Origin: Candidatus Altarchaeota archaeon
Lineage (GTDB): Archaea > Altiarchaeota > Altiarchaeia > IMC4 > QMZM01
Assembly (NCBI GenBank): GCA_015523055.1
Contig: WALD01000077.1
Span: 1-6,388 of the forward strand
Direction: 5' to 3'
DNA: 6,388 nucleotides
The notes under the pieces are model-generated. The model saw only the letters and a program-made list of their open reading frames with translations. It made no database searches and had not been told where the DNA came from. Below are positions 5,751-6,388 of the stretch, piece after piece. How positions within the stretch are numbered: the stretch's first letter is position 1; each line of letters begins with the position of its first letter. A program made the translations under genes and the position numbers.

Positions 5751-6386
5751 TTAATCAAGATAGCCCAATGCCCTTAACCTTTCCTTTACCCTTTTCTCGT
5801 CCTCCTCGGAAAAGGCCTCTTCATCCTTTTCATAGCTGGTTATCACTTCCCGTAGCATGAATGTCAGATAGTCCGAAACAGAGGTAAAGCCGGTTCCTTC
5901 TATTCTCTCCTTTGCCTTCTCAAACAATGGGGCAGGAATCGATATCATGTTGAAATTCCCTTCTATCCTCTTCAGGATGTCCTTGGGATGCTGGGTTGCA
6001 TCAACGACAGGTATGACAGGAACTCCGGCAATCTCCTTACTGTCGGAATATGCTGCTATTATCAGATCTACTCTCTTGGGGTTATAACCCCTCCTTTCAA
6101 AATCCCTTGCAATTAACTCAAGCTCAACCTCCTTCTCCTTTCCATGCTCATCCTCAATCCTGTAGCTGGGGAATTCCCTCCTCCTCTCAACAATCCTCCT
6201 GAACCCAAATTTCTCCTTGTTGAGTTCAAACCACTCGGAAAATTCCTCCCTGTCCCTGAATGGAATCGTGTTCTCGAAAACGCTGATTAGATCCTCAAGA
6301 ATTCCATCATAGGACATGTCCCGGTATGAGGCGAGAATCTTCATCCTTCGCCTTATATCCTCGCTTAACTGGATGGAGGTTTTCAT
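5751..6386 (-). CDS. Double ribbon-helix-helix protein with an uncharacterised central domain, putative operon regulator
   Basis: 211-aa protein. An N-terminal RHH-like segment, MKTSIQLSEDIRRRMKILASYRDMSYDGILEDLISVFE (strand 2-8, helices about 9-20 and 25-38), is followed by a charged central region (about 45-140) containing VELELIARDFERRGYNPKRVDLIIAAY (87-113) and GVPVIPVVDAT. A second RHH-like segment comes next (145-183: NFNMISIPAPLFEKAKE, then TSVSDYLTFMLREVI). The acidic linker and tail RVKERLRALGYLD match the 70-aa protein encoded at 2371-2583. The central helix plus GY-x-P-x-RVDLII pattern loosely recalls restriction-endonuclease-like folds, but no convincing E-x-K catalytic pair is visible. 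It is first in the operon, 13 nt before sat. Only 2 nt precede the ATG in this window, so a longer N-terminus cannot be fully excluded, though this start suits an RHH fold. A DNA-binding role is inferred. Confidence 0.8.
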   Translation of the reverse strand: MKTSIQLSEDIRRRMKILASYRDMSYDGILEDLISVFENTIPFRDREEFSEWFELNKEKFGFRRIVERRREFPSYRIEDEHGKEKEVELELIARDFERRGYNPKRVDLIIAAYSDSKEIAGVPVIPVVDATQHPKDILKRIEGNFNMISIPAPLFEKAKERIEGTGFTSVSDYLTFMLREVITSYEKDEEAFSEEDEKRVKERLRALGYLD

Positions 6387-6388
6387 TC

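Larger units (their letters stand above)
2647..6386 (-). other. Sulfate activation/sulfation operon
   Basis: Five - strand genes in the order double-RHH, sat, sulfotransferase, TauE/SafE transporter, cysC. Spacings are 13 nt, 33 or 78 nt (depending on the sulfotransferase start), a 4-nt overlap and 2 nt. No internal promoter is obvious. The products cover transport, both activation steps and sulfuryl transfer, with a putative regulator first. The promoter would lie beyond the right edge. No reductive genes (cysH, aprAB, sulfite reductase) are present here. Confidence 0.8.

Noticed and set aside
5738..5758. TTG start seven residues upstream for sat
   Set aside because: The strong SD at 5743-5748 lies inside this extension and is correctly spaced for the ATG at 5737.
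5351..5860. A 169-aa open frame on the + strand opposite sat and the double-RHH gene
   Set aside because: It is antisense to well-supported coding sequence across its whole length, with no recognisable domain and no promoter or SD at its start.
5841..6120. Restriction-endonuclease-like catalytic site in the central part of the double-RHH protein
   Set aside because: The helix and GY-x-P-x-RVDLII pattern is suggestive, but no E-x-K partner follows the Asp, so enzymatic function is not supported.

Overview
The window looks archaeal. The small gene at 2371 has a TATA-like box (TTTTATACC, 2341-2349) about 26 nt before its ATG and no Shine-Dalgarno sequence, which is the pattern of a leaderless archaeal transcript. 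Arginine is mostly AGG/AGA. The ATP sulfurylase carries the RN-(I/V)-PH-x-GHEYVQK form of its active-site motif that I associate with archaeal (e.g. Thermococcales-type) enzymes. A euryarchaeal host in the broad sense is my best guess; the lineage cannot be fixed from this sequence.

Layout. On the left, a + strand alkaline-phosphatase-superfamily phosphodiesterase/transferase (36-1595) converges, with a 4-nt gap, on a - strand SAM methyltransferase (1600-2127). A small unrecognised ORF (2124-2324, -) lies upstream of the methyltransferase and overlaps its start by ATGA. Next is a divergent promoter region (about 2325-2370). It drives a 70-aa ribbon-helix-helix (RHH) protein on + (2371-2583) and possibly the methyltransferase unit on -. 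The right 60% is one tight - strand operon, read from 6386 to 2647: a 211-aa double-RHH protein, ATP sulfurylase (sat), a PAPS-type sulfotransferase, a TauE/SafE-type membrane transporter and APS kinase (cysC). Junctions are 13 nt, 33 or 78 nt (depending on the sulfotransferase start), a 4-nt ATGA overlap, and 2 nt.

How the genes work together. Sat makes APS from sulfate and ATP, CysC phosphorylates it to PAPS, and the sulfotransferase moves the sulfuryl group to an acceptor. The transporter could bring in sulfate or move another sulfur anion. No APS/PAPS reductase or sulfite reductase is present, so the cassette looks built for sulfation, for instance of a glycan, lipid or metabolite, rather than for sulfur assimilation or respiration. 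The phosphodiesterase and methyltransferase next door fit a surface-glycan or lipid-headgroup theme, but that link is inference.

The most unusual feature is the pair of RHH proteins bracketing the cassette. The 70-aa protein aligns over nearly its full length with the C-terminal third of the 211-aa protein. The two share a near-identical 20-residue C-terminal tail ending RVKERL(K/R)ALGYLD, although their DNA has diverged heavily at synonymous positions. This suggests a selected functional tail and a dedicated, possibly heteromeric, regulatory pair for the sulfation operon. No RNA genes, CRISPR arrays or insertion sequences were seen, and no gene-free stretch exceeds 300 bases.
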